Assembly: GCA_041690695.1 (NCBI GenBank)
Contig: JBEPVZ010000010.1
Span: 1-34,821, forward strand
DNA: 34,821 nucleotides
Reading direction: 5' to 3'
Source of the DNA: JBEPVZ01 sp041690695
GTDB lineage: Bacteria > Patescibacteriota > Microgenomatia > Daviesbacterales > UBA10151
In this document: piece after piece, positions 1 to 6,987 of the stretch
Layout of the letters: every line of letters begins with the position of its first letter
Position numbering within the stretch: the first letter of the stretch is position 1
Translations under genes and position numbers: made by a program
The notes under the pieces: model-generated
Database searches by the model: none
Told to the model about the DNA's origin: nothing
Seen by the model: the letters and a program-made list of their open reading frames with translations, nothing else

Positions 1-287
1 GTATTATTCCAGTCAACTTTATCAAGCGTTGTCGAGAAGACGATTTTAGACCAGCTATTCATCCGTTGAGCGGTTTCTGGATCAGATTTCAACGCATCAT
101 CCGTTGTCCAAAATTCGGCCATCATCTGGTAGGTGACTCTTCCGAATAGAATTGTCCCAATCTGGTCGAGTTGCTGAGTGGCAAATTGACCAAATTCCTC
201 GTCAGTATTGTGCCAATCCAACTCGCCATCGGGTCCAGCATAAAGTCCATCAATGGAAATCATGTTAAAGACAATAAGTTTATTCAT
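1..287 (-). CDS. RibD C-terminal/dihydrofolate reductase-like protein (3' part beyond window)
   Basis: The reading frame runs off the left edge of the window, so only the first 95 codons are present. It begins MNKLIVFNMISIDGLYAG and continues with a LFGRVTYQMMAEFW segment, the hallmark N-terminal pattern of stand-alone RibD C-terminal/DHFR-fold proteins, which bind NADPH and are often annotated as deaminase-reductases. The substrate is unknown. The ATG at 285-287 overlaps the end of the upstream Nudix gene by 8 nt, which implies co-transcription and translational coupling. A second family member lies at 13765. Family assignment is firm; the physiological reaction is not known. Confidence 0.82.
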   Translation of the reverse strand, partial: MNKLIVFNMISIDGLYAGPDGELDWHNTDEEFGQFATQQLDQIGTILFGRVTYQMMAEFWTTDDALKSDPETAQRMNSWSKIVFSTTLDKVDWNN

Positions 288-720
288 TTTTCTTTAATTC
301 TAAATATTCTTGAACTCCTTTTAGCCAGCCGCCGCTAAAATAATCTTCAGGTTTAAAGGTCTTTAGATCAACCCAGAGCATCTTAGTGTGATGGCTGGTC
401 ATCTCCATCTTGCCCGATTCAAGGGTAGCTTGATAACCGACGGCAAAGATTCGAACAGTCGGCTTATCAGGAGTCGATTCAACTCGTTCATGTCGCATAA
501 AAACGATTGGTTTGCCGAGTTTATACTTAACGTGTCCAAGCTCCTCGGCCATCTTCCGTCTGACAACTTCTTCAAGAGGGGTATTAAATTCACCTTTTTT
601 GAGTCTGCCACCGGGCAGATCCCACTTTCCAAATCCGTCCTTAAAAATCAACAATTTACGATCATTTTCTAGGAAAATTTTAACGGCTACGAAATATAAA
701 TCTTTATCATCAGTGCTCAT
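280..720 (-). CDS. Nudix hydrolase family protein with atypical Nudix box
   Basis: The 146-residue product has a Nudix fold: VAVKIFLEND, then DLPGGRLKKGEF, then RRKMAEELG. Nudix enzymes hydrolyse nucleoside diphosphates linked to another moiety. The signature is imperfect: the stretch between the first Glu and the REUXEE-like part is about three residues longer than the canonical seven, and the first Glu of REUXEE is Lys. The metal-binding Glu-Glu pair is kept. I chose the ATG at 720 because TAAAAT sits 7 nt upstream, matching the leaderless promoters elsewhere in the window. A GTG at 771 would add 17 residues and cannot be excluded. It overlaps the next gene (start at 287) by 8 nt. Confidence 0.8.
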   Translation of the reverse strand: MSTDDKDLYFVAVKIFLENDRKLLIFKDGFGKWDLPGGRLKKGEFNTPLEEVVRRKMAEELGHVKYKLGKPIVFMRHERVESTPDKPTVRIFAVGYQATLESGKMEMTSHHTKMLWVDLKTFKPEDYFSGGWLKGVQEYLELKKNE

Positions 721-877
721 TGGCACTATTTTAACATTATCTTCGACCTGGATGGGCGGATAGCTTTGCACCTGTTCTTCTGATTCTTGTTATTAAATTA
801 TTAAAAGTTAGAATGGTTAAAACTGGTTTTAGAAATGAGCTATCTGGTCAACCTCAATATCTGATTAGACCGAAAGA

Positions 878-1261
878 TTAAAGATTCTCAGTTAAAAAGT
901 TTTTAAGTGCTACTAAATCTTTTTTATCCTGATCATAAAAATGGGTCTTGATTCCAAGAGATTCAGCACTTTTAACAGCCTCTTTATTATGTTCAAAATA
1001 GACTACATCGTCTTTGGTTAGACCATATTGTTCCAGAAACATCTGATAATATTTAGGATCACTTTTGGGCGGATCTTGAGCTAGAGTAAAAACTGGGTAA
1101 GGTGATTTGTCGAGTCCAAACTCTTTAAATCTTTCACCACTAGCCCCAGTTAAAAGAACCTTTTTATTAGAGAAAGTTTCAAGCAGGTCATACATCTCCT
1201 GGAAAACTGTCCCGTCCTCTAAAATAAGACCATAAATAGCATCAACTAAGATTGTTTTCAT
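878..1261 (-). CDS. HAD-like protein with degenerate motifs
   Basis: The product is about 127 residues from the ATG at 1261; a TTG at 1270 would add three. The start ILVDAIYGLI resembles HAD motif I but lacks the second Asp of DxD. VLLTGAS resembles motif II, and VVYFEHNKEAVKSAESLGI resembles the motif IV region with Glu-His in place of the usual Asp pair. The C-terminal LGIKTHFYD also fits HAD hydrolases. The loss of the acid/base Asp suggests a non-catalytic or repurposed protein. The gene follows the SDR gene with the reading frames abutting or overlapping, so the two are probably co-transcribed. The fold is likely; the function is unknown. Confidence 0.62.
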   Translation of the reverse strand: MKTILVDAIYGLILEDGTVFQEMYDLLETFSNKKVLLTGASGERFKEFGLDKSPYPVFTLAQDPPKSDPKYYQMFLEQYGLTKDDVVYFEHNKEAVKSAESLGIKTHFYDQDKKDLVALKNFLTENL

Positions 1262-1263
1262 TT

Positions 1264-2130
1264 TTACCAATTATATACCCGATGTAAAATCCAAACCCAC
1301 GTTGATTCGGGCAGAAAGCTTTTTAACCAATGTAGAAAGTGAGCATCAAAGCCAACAATATTATGCAATCCAGGATCAGATTGTCCGGCCACTTTATAAA
1401 TTTTATCAGCAACTCTTTGGGGATGAGTTAATTTAGAGAGTAGAGAATTAGGATTAAAGGACTGTTTTTTATCGAGCTGATTTAAAGATTTAATTAACTT
1501 TTGATATGGGAAATCGGGTTGGTTAATTATGGGAGGATGTTTTTTGCTTTTCCAGATGTTAGTGCTAAAGACGCCTGGTTCGATATTACTGACCTTAATT
1601 CCAAACGGTTTAACCTCAAACCTTAACGCCTCCATGATCGTTTCTAAGCCAAATTTTGAAGAAGAATAAACGCCATAGAGCGGGAACGAGATTAAACCAT
1701 TAATAGAGGTGACATTAATAACTCGACCAGATTTTTGAGATCGCATGATCGGGATAACCTCTTTAATTAATCTTAAAGGACCATAAAAATTTGTCTCATG
1801 TTGAATTTTAATCTCCTCAGTTGTGAACGATTCGACCGGACCTAAATACATGATTCCAGCATTATTGACTAAAATGTCTATCCGATGAGCTTCTTTAATA
1901 ACCTGTGCGATAGCTCTTTTAACACTAGCCTCATCAGTTACATCCAGTAAAACAACTGACATGTTCAATTTTTCTTGAGCAGCCAAGTCAGTGAGCGTTT
2001 TGGCACCATCACTCTTGAGGTCTCGCATTGAGGCAAAAACATGGTAGCCATGTCGAGCAAAAGTTAAAGCGGTGTAATAGCCAAAGCCAGAAGAGCAACC
2101 GGTAATAAGGACAACTTTTTTATTGGTCAC
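1264..2130 (-). CDS. Short-chain dehydrogenase/reductase (SDR)
   Basis: The 288-residue protein shows a classical SDR architecture: the NAD(P)-binding TGCSSGFG motif at residues 10-17, NNAG at 89-92, a catalytic Ser near 142 and Tyr155-x-x-x-Lys159 in YSSSK. Arg36 after the second beta strand (ASMRDL) suggests NADPH preference. The closest general resemblance is to retinol/17-beta-hydroxysteroid-type SDRs, but the substrate cannot be inferred. It starts with GTG at 2130, with TATACT 7 nt upstream (2138-2143), consistent with a leaderless mRNA. The HAD-like gene follows directly and a DoxX-like gene lies upstream on the same strand. Confidence 0.9.
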   Translation of the reverse strand: MTNKKVVLITGCSSGFGYYTALTFARHGYHVFASMRDLKSDGAKTLTDLAAQEKLNMSVVLLDVTDEASVKRAIAQVIKEAHRIDILVNNAGIMYLGPVESFTTEEIKIQHETNFYGPLRLIKEVIPIMRSQKSGRVINVTSINGLISFPLYGVYSSSKFGLETIMEALRFEVKPFGIKVSNIEPGVFSTNIWKSKKHPPIINQPDFPYQKLIKSLNQLDKKQSFNPNSLLSKLTHPQRVADKIYKVAGQSDPGLHNIVGFDAHFLHWLKSFLPESTWVWILHRVYNW

Positions 2131-2149
2131 AGGGAAGAGTATAACAAAC

Positions 2150-2548
2150 CTAAGTAGTTTTCTTTAACGGGTTTATAATACTAAGTCTTTTATCTCTCAA
2201 ATAGAGCCCCCCCCAAACCATAATTCCTGTATAAACGGGAAACATGACATAGCCTAATATCGGAGCCCCGATTCGGAGTTGAGAAGCCACGGCTCCACCG
2301 AGGTATCCAGTCAATAGAATTGCCCCCAAAATAGAGGTTTTAGGGATGATATAGAGAATAAGGCAGACTAGCTCAATAACCCCAATTGGCAAGGCTAAAT
2401 CAGCTGAATAACCGAGTTTAGCAAAGGTCTCGATGACGATTGGGATCTGAATGATATGAGTAATGCTATCGAAAGCTAAAAATAAAATGACAAACCCACT
2501 AATAATACGTCCAATTAAAAGTCGTTTATTTTCATTTATCTTGGTCAT
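2150..2548 (-). CDS. DoxX-like membrane protein
   Basis: The 132-residue product has four hydrophobic segments (about residues 10-30, 48-67, 70-88 and 95-115), the size and pattern of the DoxX-like family of small four-helix membrane proteins, including the GVIELVCLILYIIP segment. Relatives are linked to redox or quinone metabolism but have no firm biochemical role. The start ATG at 2548 has TAAAAT 6 nt upstream. A run of eight C on the plus strand (2207-2214) encodes the Trp-Gly-Gly of the last membrane segment and is a possible slippage site. It is upstream of the SDR gene on the same strand. Confidence 0.78.
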   Translation of the reverse strand: MTKINENKRLLIGRIISGFVILFLAFDSITHIIQIPIVIETFAKLGYSADLALPIGVIELVCLILYIIPKTSILGAILLTGYLGGAVASQLRIGAPILGYVMFPVYTGIMVWGGLYLRDKRLSIINPLKKTT

Positions 2549-2573
2549 GAAATTATTTTACCATAGCCGCTGG

Positions 2574-2579
2574 TATACT
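2574..2579 (+). promoter_or_regulatory. -10 box of the APH-fold kinase gene
   Basis: TATACT lies 6 nt before the ATG at 2586. A start site 6-8 nt downstream of the box would fall on the start codon, implying a leaderless transcript. No good -35 is visible. Confidence 0.6.
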
Positions 2580-2585
2580 TAACTC

Positions 2586-3470
2586 ATGAAATCTCACCCG
2601 CAAACAATTAGAGAAATTCTAGGTTCAGACGTTATAGAGATTACCCCGATTCTTGGAAAGGGCAGTGTTAATAAAGTTTTTAAAGTCAGACAAAGTTCGG
2701 GAACGGTTATTGTCAGATTAAATTCGGCAGACAAATTTCCCAAGTTTCAAAAGGAAGCTTGGGCTCTAGATGAGGCCCAAAAGATCGGGATTCCTAGTCC
2801 AAAAGTTCTTGATTTGGGGGTTAAAAACCACCACTCTTTTATGATTCAAAGCTTTGTCGAGGGTTTAAATGGCAAAGAGATCATTGATGATAAAACTGAT
2901 ATTTGGTTTCGAATCGGCCAGCACGCTCGGCTTGTCCATTCAATTAAAACTATCGGCTTTGGAGAAAGAATGGCCTCGGCTGGTTTATTCGATGATACCT
3001 GGCTTAGATATCTAAATTACAACATTGATAGTCTAAAGCCTGATGATCAATTAATCAGTCGGGGAGTGATAACTATTGAACAATCCGAAAAGCTCAAAAA
3101 ACTTTTCCAAGAGCTACTTAAAAAGCCATTTAAATTTGGAATGAATCATGGTGATCTGTCTTTGGCTAATGTCATTGTTTTAAAGAATGGGCAAGTGACT
3201 TTGATTGATTGGGGGGAGTCAGAATCATCAATTGTGCCATACGTTGACTTTATTGGCATTCTCCAAAACCATTTAAAAGAGGCTAGTCCATTGTTTGAAT
3301 GGTTCTTGAAAGGCTACGGCCTGACCAAAGATGAGTATCTAAAGATTAAACCAGATCTAGAAGCGATTAGGCTTCTTAAAGCGGTTGATCTCTTAAGGTG
3401 GGCGATTGATAAAAAACCAGGCAAGATCAATCAGTTTTCAAAAAGGCTCCGAAAGTTGGTTAATCAATGA
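2586..3470 (+). CDS. Aminoglycoside phosphotransferase-fold (APH) kinase
   Basis: The 294-residue protein has the APH/choline-kinase fold. An N-terminal lobe holds GKGSVNKVFKV and VIVRLN (the ATP-binding lysine position appears to be Arg). The catalytic loop is NHGDLSLANVIV and the metal-binding segment is LIDWGES. The family phosphorylates small alcohols, sugars or aminoglycosides. Chromosomal members in small genomes are usually metabolic, so the APH fold alone does not indicate drug resistance. It is transcribed divergently from the DoxX-like gene and ends 12 nt from the convergent IMP dehydrogenase gene. Confidence 0.85.
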   Translation: MKSHPQTIREILGSDVIEITPILGKGSVNKVFKVRQSSGTVIVRLNSADKFPKFQKEAWALDEAQKIGIPSPKVLDLGVKNHHSFMIQSFVEGLNGKEIIDDKTDIWFRIGQHARLVHSIKTIGFGERMASAGLFDDTWLRYLNYNIDSLKPDDQLISRGVITIEQSEKLKKLFQELLKKPFKFGMNHGDLSLANVIVLKNGQVTLIDWGESESSIVPYVDFIGILQNHLKEASPLFEWFLKGYGLTKDEYLKIKPDLEAIRLLKAVDLLRWAIDKKPGKINQFSKRLRKLVNQ

Positions 3471-3482
3471 AACCAGCTGATT

Positions 3483-4997
3483 TTAGGACATGCCTTTGGT
3501 TGGAGCCACTAACCTTGGTACAAAGTAGATTTTGTGCCGCAGGTTGGGGATATCTGCAGCATTAATGCCTTGAAAACCACTCCTGACGCCGGCAAAAAGG
3601 TGTCTGAGATACTTCTCGCCCGGGCCTTTGTAGGGGATACTTTTGGAAACCCCTTCGGCAAACCGCTCATCGGGGGGTAATCCGTATAAATCGTAGCGGC
3701 TAACACTGCCGGCAAACCGCTGCATAATGACCTCTGGAGAACCCATTCCCCGAACACTTTTAGAATAGCGCTGTAGATTCTCATCCCACTTCTCCGTGGA
3801 AGGGGACTCTTCCAGTCCGGCTAAACCCGAGCCCATCATAACTGCGTCGGCGCCTAAACCGAGGCTAGCGATAATGTGCCAAGGTAAAATAATTCCGCCA
3901 TCAGCAATGACCCCAATATGTCCGTACTTATTTTTCCAGAAATCTAGTTCATGGACGATATCTCGGGTGGCACTGCCAACCGCTCGGCCTAAGCCAATGG
4001 TGTCGCTGGTGGTACAGATCCCACCAGTACCCATCCCAACTCTAAAGCCATCAATAAACGGTCCGGCTGCGTCCATGGCCTGACGGACGGCGCTGGCTGA
4101 GACGACATTGCCAACGATGACGTCGACCTCCGGGTTGAGTGATTTGGCGTAGGCGGCTTGAGATTGATGAGATCGGTACATTCCTCGGGAATCAATGACG
4201 ATCCCACTCACTCCAGCGGCGATGGCCGCCTCAATTCGAGGTATGGCTTTGGTCGGCAGGGAATCAACTGCCGCATAAACTTTGAGCTGTTTATTATGGT
4301 CTTTAGTCGCCAGCGTATCTTGCTGATTTCTGATAATGTCACTCCGAGTGACTAGCGCTACTACCAGGCCATTAGCGTTAACAATGGGTAGGGTATCCTT
4401 ATTATGTTCTTTGATCACTCTATTGGCGGCTCGTAAGTCATCTTTATCAATCGTTTCTTCAGCTGACGCGACTATCAATGAGTCTCTGGGGGTCATGAGT
4501 TGTGAAACTGGGATTTCAGCCTCACCGGACTTGTCGTAAAGTTGAAAGTCTCTGGAGGTGACTAGTCCAATCATCGGTGTGGCTAGTGTTCCATCTTGGG
4601 TGACGGGGAAGCTGGAGAACTCATGTTCAGCTTTTAAGGCAAATAAGTCGGCCACTGTCATTCGCGGACTAATCACAACTGGATTGAGAACAAACCCAGC
4701 TTGGTGGCGCCTGACTCTTTCAACTTCTTTGATTTGATCCTCAATTGTCGGGTAGTTTAAATGGATAACCCCAATCCCACCCATTCGGGCCATTAAGATG
4801 GCCATTCTCGAGCCGGTGACGGTATCCATCGGAGAACTTATTAACGGCAAATGGAGCTGGGTTCGCCTTGTCAACTGGGTCGTCAGATCGATCTCGGAAA
4901 TATTAACATCGACCAGCTCTTGTGGGACGGCAATAATATGATCCAGGGTAAATTCAGCTTGTTGGAGACCGGGATGTAACCGTTCGTGTACAGACAT
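3483..4997 (-). CDS. guaB: IMP dehydrogenase
   Basis: This 504-residue protein has a TIM barrel interrupted by two CBS domains (about residues 103-225). The catalytic cysteine is Cys328 in GGICTT. The flap carries Arg434-Tyr435 (SVSRYDLYG), the dyad that activates water in IMP dehydrogenases and is absent from GMP reductases. VRGMGSPEVI and IPYKGPG correspond to the usual RGMGS and PYKG motifs. It converts IMP to XMP with NAD, the committed step of GMP synthesis. The usual barrel motif near residue 269 is DSRGMYRSH rather than D[ST]xHGxS, so this is a divergent member. No guaA or other purine gene is nearby. Confidence 0.9.
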   Translation of the reverse strand: MSVHERLHPGLQQAEFTLDHIIAVPQELVDVNISEIDLTTQLTRRTQLHLPLISSPMDTVTGSRMAILMARMGGIGVIHLNYPTIEDQIKEVERVRRHQAGFVLNPVVISPRMTVADLFALKAEHEFSSFPVTQDGTLATPMIGLVTSRDFQLYDKSGEAEIPVSQLMTPRDSLIVASAEETIDKDDLRAANRVIKEHNKDTLPIVNANGLVVALVTRSDIIRNQQDTLATKDHNKQLKVYAAVDSLPTKAIPRIEAAIAAGVSGIVIDSRGMYRSHQSQAAYAKSLNPEVDVIVGNVVSASAVRQAMDAAGPFIDGFRVGMGTGGICTTSDTIGLGRAVGSATRDIVHELDFWKNKYGHIGVIADGGIILPWHIIASLGLGADAVMMGSGLAGLEESPSTEKWDENLQRYSKSVRGMGSPEVIMQRFAGSVSRYDLYGLPPDERFAEGVSKSIPYKGPGEKYLRHLFAGVRSGFQGINAADIPNLRHKIYFVPRLVAPTKGMS

Positions 4998-5088
4998 AGG
5001 TTACTAAAGGATCGTAGCAAAGATAATCGTTTGGGGCAAGTATTTAAGTAACAAATGATCTGTAGTAGTCAGAGTTTTTCATCTCTTG

Positions 5089-5094
5089 TATAAT
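5089..5094 (+). promoter_or_regulatory. Consensus -10 box of the P-loop kinase-like gene
   Basis: A perfect TATAAT sits 9 nt before the ATG at 5104. An upstream in-frame TTG at 5086 overlaps the box, so the start should lie downstream of it. Confidence 0.65.
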
Positions 5095-5103
5095 GCGCGA
5101 AAT

Positions 5104-5679
5104 ATGATTGAAGCCATGTTGACTGTTGGACCGCGAGCTAGTGGTAAATCTGAATTCTGTCGGAAGGCAATTCTTGTGGACCCTTCAATTAGCTTAGTTA
5201 GCCGTGATGAATTACTTATTGAGCTTTTTGGCGCCACTTCGCTTGATCCATACACGGGAGATCATTATCTTGCTGAAAAACAGATGTGGAAAGTGGTTGA
5301 AGAAAGACTTAAGTCTGGCTCTCATTCAAAGACGATCCTTGATACCTGGAATGGATCCTCAGAAGAACGGGCGTCTATTATACACATGCTTCGTAACCTT
5401 GGTGCCGATAAAGTTAAAGCATGGTATTTTGTAACTCCACTGGAATACGTTGATCAATGGTTTTGGCAAAAACCGGGAATCGCCAGAATGTCAAAAATGA
5501 GATCTCACCTCGGTCAGGAATTTGTTTTTTATAATGACGATGCTCCAAGGAGAGACTACAAATTATTTCACCAACTTGCTTTAGGAATTGAGTCTGATGG
5601 ATTCGATGAAGTAACCAAAATCGACTCTATAACTACTCGGCTAGAACATGTTCTAGCCGACCAATTAAGATTATTTTAA
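5104..5679 (+). CDS. P-loop kinase-like protein
   Basis: The 191-residue product carries a Walker A motif GPRASGKS at residues 9-16, then SRDELLIELFG and KTILDTWNGSSEERASII, a layout typical of AAA_33/zeta-toxin-like or polynucleotide-kinase-like small kinases, in which the Asp after the third strand is catalytic or magnesium-binding. Aromatic-rich segments follow (YVDQWFWQKPG), and the C-terminus is charged. Start chosen at 5104 (alternative 5116) because the -10 box occupies 5089-5094. The substrate is unknown. It is transcribed divergently from guaB and ends 8 nt before the 3' end of the convergent tRNA gene. Confidence 0.7.
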   Translation: MIEAMLTVGPRASGKSEFCRKAILVDPSISLVSRDELLIELFGATSLDPYTGDHYLAEKQMWKVVEERLKSGSHSKTILDTWNGSSEERASIIHMLRNLGADKVKAWYFVTPLEYVDQWFWQKPGIARMSKMRSHLGQEFVFYNDDAPRRDYKLFHQLALGIESDGFDEVTKIDSITTRLEHVLADQLRLF

Positions 5680-5687
5680 AAACCTTG

Positions 5688-5960
5688 CTCCTCGACCTAG
5701 ATTCGAACTAGGAACCTTCTCCTTACACTTATCCCTAAGTTTCCTTAAAGCGTGGACTATCTCATCTCCATATATTGCTACTTAGGAGCCGGACTCTTAG
5801 TCTCTGAACCTGTCCCAATATAAGTACTGGGAAGTGGCTGCGGATTCCCATATGTCGTTAGACACTTAGGCTTCCCGCAATTGACCCGATTTACATCTTT
5901 TTGTTTCCAAAAAGAGCTGCCTCCTGACAGGGAGCCGCTCTACCATTGAGCTATCGAGGA
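5688..5960 (-). tRNA. tRNA-Asn(GTT) interrupted by a group I intron
   Basis: Exon 1 is 5960-5927 and exon 2 is 5725-5688. The acceptor stem TCCTCGA/TCGAGGA is perfect, the D arm is GCTC-AATGGTA-GAGC, and the T arm is CCTAG-TTCGAAT-CTAGG with discriminator G73. CCA is not encoded. The unspliced sequence shows CTGTC and would be read as Asp, but a group I intron splices after a U and ends in G. Joining ...CTGT to TAAGG... gives the loop CTGTTAA, the standard tRNA-Asn loop. The mature anticodon is therefore GTT and the intron sits between positions 35 and 36. Anticodon stem pairs 28-31/39-42 are good; 27-43 is G-A. Confidence 0.88.
5726..5926 (-). other. Group I self-splicing intron inside tRNA-Asn
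   Basis: This 201-nt element has no ORF. Its conserved core is recognisable on the minus strand: GTCAATTGCGGGAAGCCTAAG (P3/P4 region) in part, AATCCGCAGCC (R), TTCAGAGACTAAGAGTCC (P7/S) and GATAGTCC (P7 3' strand). A short P1 can form between the exon bases CTGT and the intron bases GCAG, giving the required U-G wobble at the 5' splice site. P2 is CTTTTTG-GAAA-CAAAAAG, and a GAAA-capped P9 precedes the terminal G. It resembles the small IC3-type introns of bacterial tRNA genes. The exact boundaries are inferred from the U/G rule and restoration of the tRNA loop. Confidence 0.85.
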
Positions 5961-5997
5961 ATATTAAGTTTTCAAGCTACGAGGGAAATTTTATCAT

Positions 5998-6138
5998 CTA
6001 ACAGTGCGTAAATCCATCCCAAGATTCGGCGATGCTCCTGCGAACGGAGAATCTATGGGCTATTTCAGAATACGAGTAGCCTTGTTGTCTTAAAGATTGA
6101 GCTTTGATCATTTCTTCTATCAGACCGTAATAACCCAT
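5998..6138 (-). CDS. Tiny helix-turn-helix ORF next to the intron-bearing tRNA
   Basis: A 46-codon ORF reads MGYYGLIEEMIKAQSLRQQG then YSYSEIAHRFSVRRSIAESW. The second stretch fits the resolvase/transposase-like helix-turn-helix pattern Gly-x-Ser-x-x-Glu-Ile-Ala. The frame stays open upstream to about 6239 without a good start codon (WSGWNYYYVIDHCSFVNQV), so this may be the C-terminal remnant of a longer DNA-binding or homing-endonuclease-like protein. It lies 37 nt upstream of the tRNA in the same orientation. Whether it is expressed is uncertain. Confidence 0.4.
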   Translation of the reverse strand: MGYYGLIEEMIKAQSLRQQGYSYSEIAHRFSVRRSIAESWDGFTHC

Positions 6139-6215
6139 TACTTGATTTACGAATGAACAATGGTCAATTACGTAGTAGTAGTTCCAACCACTCCAGCTCA
6201 GAGGAGCAAATTTGA

Positions 6216-6221
6216 TATAAT
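6216..6221 (+). promoter_or_regulatory. Consensus -10 box of the 101-aa membrane protein gene
   Basis: TATAAT lies 6 nt before the ATG at 6228, the spacing seen at many other genes here; implies a leaderless mRNA. Confidence 0.65.
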
Positions 6222-6227
6222 CAATAG

Positions 6228-6533
6228 ATGTCTAAGAACCCGATTATTAACGCCCTAACTGCTGCAGGCTACATTGGCCTTGTTGTCTCTGTCATTAATC
6301 TCCTTTCTCTAACTCACAGAAACAAACCGGATACGGCTTTTGCTCCGGTGGTATTTTTATCACTGCTAACACTCTCAATTACGGTAATGGCCTTTTTGTT
6401 TTTTTACCAACCTTTTCAGCTTTTTATTGATGGGAAGAAAAACCAAGCGGTCAACTTATTTGTCAAAACGATTGGTGTCTTTGCCGTCTTTACCGCTGTG
6501 GTTTTAATTCTGCTTTTGTCTGGTCTTATTTAG
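6228..6533 (+). CDS. Small membrane protein, three predicted helices
   Basis: The 101-residue product has three hydrophobic stretches, roughly residues 11-28, 40-60 and 80-100, with a basic loop (IDGKKNQAVN) between the second and third. I do not recognise a named family. It ends one base before the DUF1801 gene at 6535, so the two form an operon driven by the TATAAT at 6216. Its role is unknown. Confidence 0.72.
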   Translation: MSKNPIINALTAAGYIGLVVSVINLLSLTHRNKPDTAFAPVVFLSLLTLSITVMAFLFFYQPFQLFIDGKKNQAVNLFVKTIGVFAVFTAVVLILLLSGLI

Positions 6534-6534
6534 T

Positions 6535-6966
6535 ATGAACATGTTTAAGGCTGTAAAAGCCAAGACCGTCAAAGAATATATCGACGCTCTTCCTGAAGAA
6601 AGAAGACAAATAATGGAAGCTTTTGATAAATTCATGAAAGCTAACGCTCCCAGTCTCAAGCCAAATTTTCTCTACAATATGCCCGGCTACGGTAGTTTTA
6701 AAACCAGAACCTCTAAAAAGGAAATAATTGATTGGCCAACGATCGGAGTAGCAAGTCAAAAAGATTATATAAGTTTGTATATTTGTGCAATTTATGAAAA
6801 TCAATATCTCGTCGAACAATACAAAAATGATTTAGGGAAAGTTAGTATCGGTAAAAGTTGTATTCGCTTTAAAAAACTTGAGGATTTGAACTTGAATACT
6901 TTAAAAAAGATTATAAAATTTGCCGAAAAATCTCCGGGACTTGTCGGGCTTGGAGCAGGCAAGTAG
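6535..6966 (+). CDS. DUF1801-family protein (YdhG/iron-chaperone-like fold)
   Basis: The 143-residue protein has the DUF1801 layout: TVKEYIDALPEERRQIMEAF at the N-terminus, then a central PGYGSF segment, a YISLYICAI strand, and a C-terminal SIGKSCIRFKKLEDLNLNTL segment typical of the family. Some relatives are described as frataxin-like iron chaperones, but most have no known function. The start could be 6535 or the ATG at 6541. It follows the small membrane protein gene with one base between stop and start. A second, more canonical DUF1801 gene lies at 7892. Confidence 0.82.
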   Translation: MNMFKAVKAKTVKEYIDALPEERRQIMEAFDKFMKANAPSLKPNFLYNMPGYGSFKTRTSKKEIIDWPTIGVASQKDYISLYICAIYENQYLVEQYKNDLGKVSIGKSCIRFKKLEDLNLNTLKKIIKFAEKSPGLVGLGAGK

Positions 6967-6987
6967 CAATTCTAACGGGCTAAATTC

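Noticed and set aside
813..881. 22-codon ORF starting ATG GTT AAA ACT on the plus strand
   Set aside because: Too short, no motif or ribosome-binding site, and in a gap between two minus-strand genes.
2586..3470. Aminoglycoside resistance gene
   Set aside because: The APH fold is shared by many metabolic kinases, the ATP lysine position appears changed, and there is no resistance context.
5688..5960. tRNA-Asp(GTC) reading of the intron-containing gene
   Set aside because: The loop reads GTC only in the unspliced sequence. Splicing by the U/G rule gives CTGTTAA (Asn); a normal Asp loop would end CAC.
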